DNA of 5,897 bases, from assembly GCA_013811855.1 (NCBI GenBank), contig JACCUL010000516.1:1-5897 (forward strand). The letters run 5' to 3'. The notes under the pieces were generated by a model that was not told where the DNA came from, made no database searches, and was given only the letters and a program-made list of their open reading frames with translations. This document shows, piece by piece, positions 5,244 through 5,897 of the stretch. Position 1 is the stretch's first letter. Each line of letters starts with the position of its first letter. Position numbers and translations under genes: made by a program. The stretch comes from Acidimicrobiia bacterium. Lineage in GTDB: Bacteria; Actinomycetota; Acidimicrobiia; Acidimicrobiales; Ilumatobacteraceae.

Positions 5244-5897
5244 GTGACTCGCGTGTCCCTGATCGTCAACGGCGAGCCGGTCGAGGTCGCCGCCGACCAT
5301 CCCCACCTCCTGTCGGCGTTGCGCGACGAGCTCGACCTGACGGCAGCCAAGGACGGGTGCTCGCCGTCGGGCCAGTGCGGCTGCTGCACCGTGCTCATCG
5401 ACGGCAAGGCCGTGGTGTCGTGCCAGCAGTCGCTGGAGAAGGTGGCCGGCAAGTCGATCACCACGCTGGAGGGTGTCGACGACGACGAGCGCGAGCTGTT
5501 CGCGAGGGCCTTCGCCGCGTGCGGCGGGTTGCAGTGCGGGTTCTGCATCCCGGGCATCGTCATGCGGGCCAAGGCCCAGATCGACAAGAAGGGGACGGCG
5601 CTGGAGCGTCCCGACATGGCCCGCCACCTGGGCGCCCACCTCTGCCGGTGCACCGGCTACGTCAAGGTGCTCGACGCCATCGAGGCCGTCGCCACCGGCG
5701 CCGACTGCCGGCCGCAGCCGGCCGCCGGCATCGGGCACCGGGCTGCCAAGTACGAGGCGGCGGCGCTGTGCCTCGGCGACCGGGGCTACGTCAGCGACCA
5801 CCGTGTGCCGGGCATGGTCCACGCCGCGCTGCGGTTCACCGACCACGCCCGAGCGGACGTGACGGGCATCGACACGGCCGCCGCGATCGCCGCGGCG
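5244..5897 (+). CDS. Xanthine dehydrogenase-family protein, fused [2Fe-2S] and molybdopterin domains (3' end cut by window)
   Basis: Only the first 218 codons are visible; the frame runs off the right edge. Residues 1-75 form a ferredoxin-like domain with C39, C45, C48 and C60. The spacing is C-x5-C-x2-C with an extra C47, as seen in some fused family members. Residues 76-150 form the second cluster domain with C98, C101, C134 and C136 (QCGFCIPG, LCRCTGY). After a short linker, residues from about 160 (GIGHRAAKYEAAALCLGDRG) match the opening of the molybdenum subunit (YVSDHRVPGMVHAAL). So this is a [2Fe-2S]-molybdopterin fusion without an intervening FAD domain, as in E. coli XdhD, rather than the classic order with FAD in the middle. 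A separate FAD protein is expected nearby. GTG 5244 is chosen for its strong ribosome-binding site and normal family N-terminus (VSLIVNGEPV). Substrate unknown; the catalytic part is not in view. Confidence 0.92.
   Translation, partial: MTRVSLIVNGEPVEVAADHPHLLSALRDELDLTAAKDGCSPSGQCGCCTVLIDGKAVVSCQQSLEKVAGKSITTLEGVDDDERELFARAFAACGGLQCGFCIPGIVMRAKAQIDKKGTALERPDMARHLGAHLCRCTGYVKVLDAIEAVATGADCRPQPAAGIGHRAAKYEAAALCLGDRGYVSDHRVPGMVHAALRFTDHARADVTGIDTAAAIAAA

Overview
This is a very GC-rich window (G or C at nearly every third codon position, frequent GTG starts), typical of a high-GC bacterium. An actinobacterium is my best guess, but no marker gene is present to settle it. All genes lie on the + strand and form a catabolic cluster: part of a molybdenum hydroxylase, two different N-carbamoyl amidohydrolases, and the start of a second molybdenum hydroxylase.

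Layout. (1) 1-528 encodes the [2Fe-2S] electron-transfer subunit of a xanthine dehydrogenase-family enzyme; its 5' end may lie outside the window. (2) 525-2762 encodes the molybdopterin catalytic subunit, coupled to the first gene by a GTGA overlap. (3) 2763-2904 is a 142-base intergenic region full of inverted repeats. (4) 2905-4209 encodes an M20-family Zn hydrolase of the N-carbamoyl-L-amino acid hydrolase/allantoate amidohydrolase group. (5) 4194-5147 encodes a nitrilase-superfamily enzyme very like N-carbamoyl-D-amino acid hydrolase; it overlaps gene 4 by 16 bases. (6) 5148-5243 is a short junction with two copies of an 18-base sequence that carries an extended Shine-Dalgarno site. The copies bracket a 28-codon mini-ORF. 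(7) 5244 to the window end encodes a second, differently built hydroxylase: a [2Fe-2S] domain fused to the start of a molybdopterin domain.

How the genes may work together (inference). Molybdenum hydroxylases insert oxygen from water into N-heterocycles such as purines, pyrimidines, imidazoles and hydantoin precursors. Ring opening by a cyclic amidase then gives N-carbamoyl (ureido) compounds, and the two hydrolases would release CO2 and ammonia from them. Two unrelated carbamoylases, one from a typically L/beta-selective family and one from a D-selective family, suggest a racemic ureido intermediate or a substrate with two ureido groups. No cyclic amidase, FAD subunit, transporter or regulator is visible; all would be expected just outside the window. 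The substrate cannot be named from this sequence.

The least ordinary non-coding features are the duplicated ribosome-binding segment with its mini-ORF (5135-5243) and the structured spacer (2763-2904).
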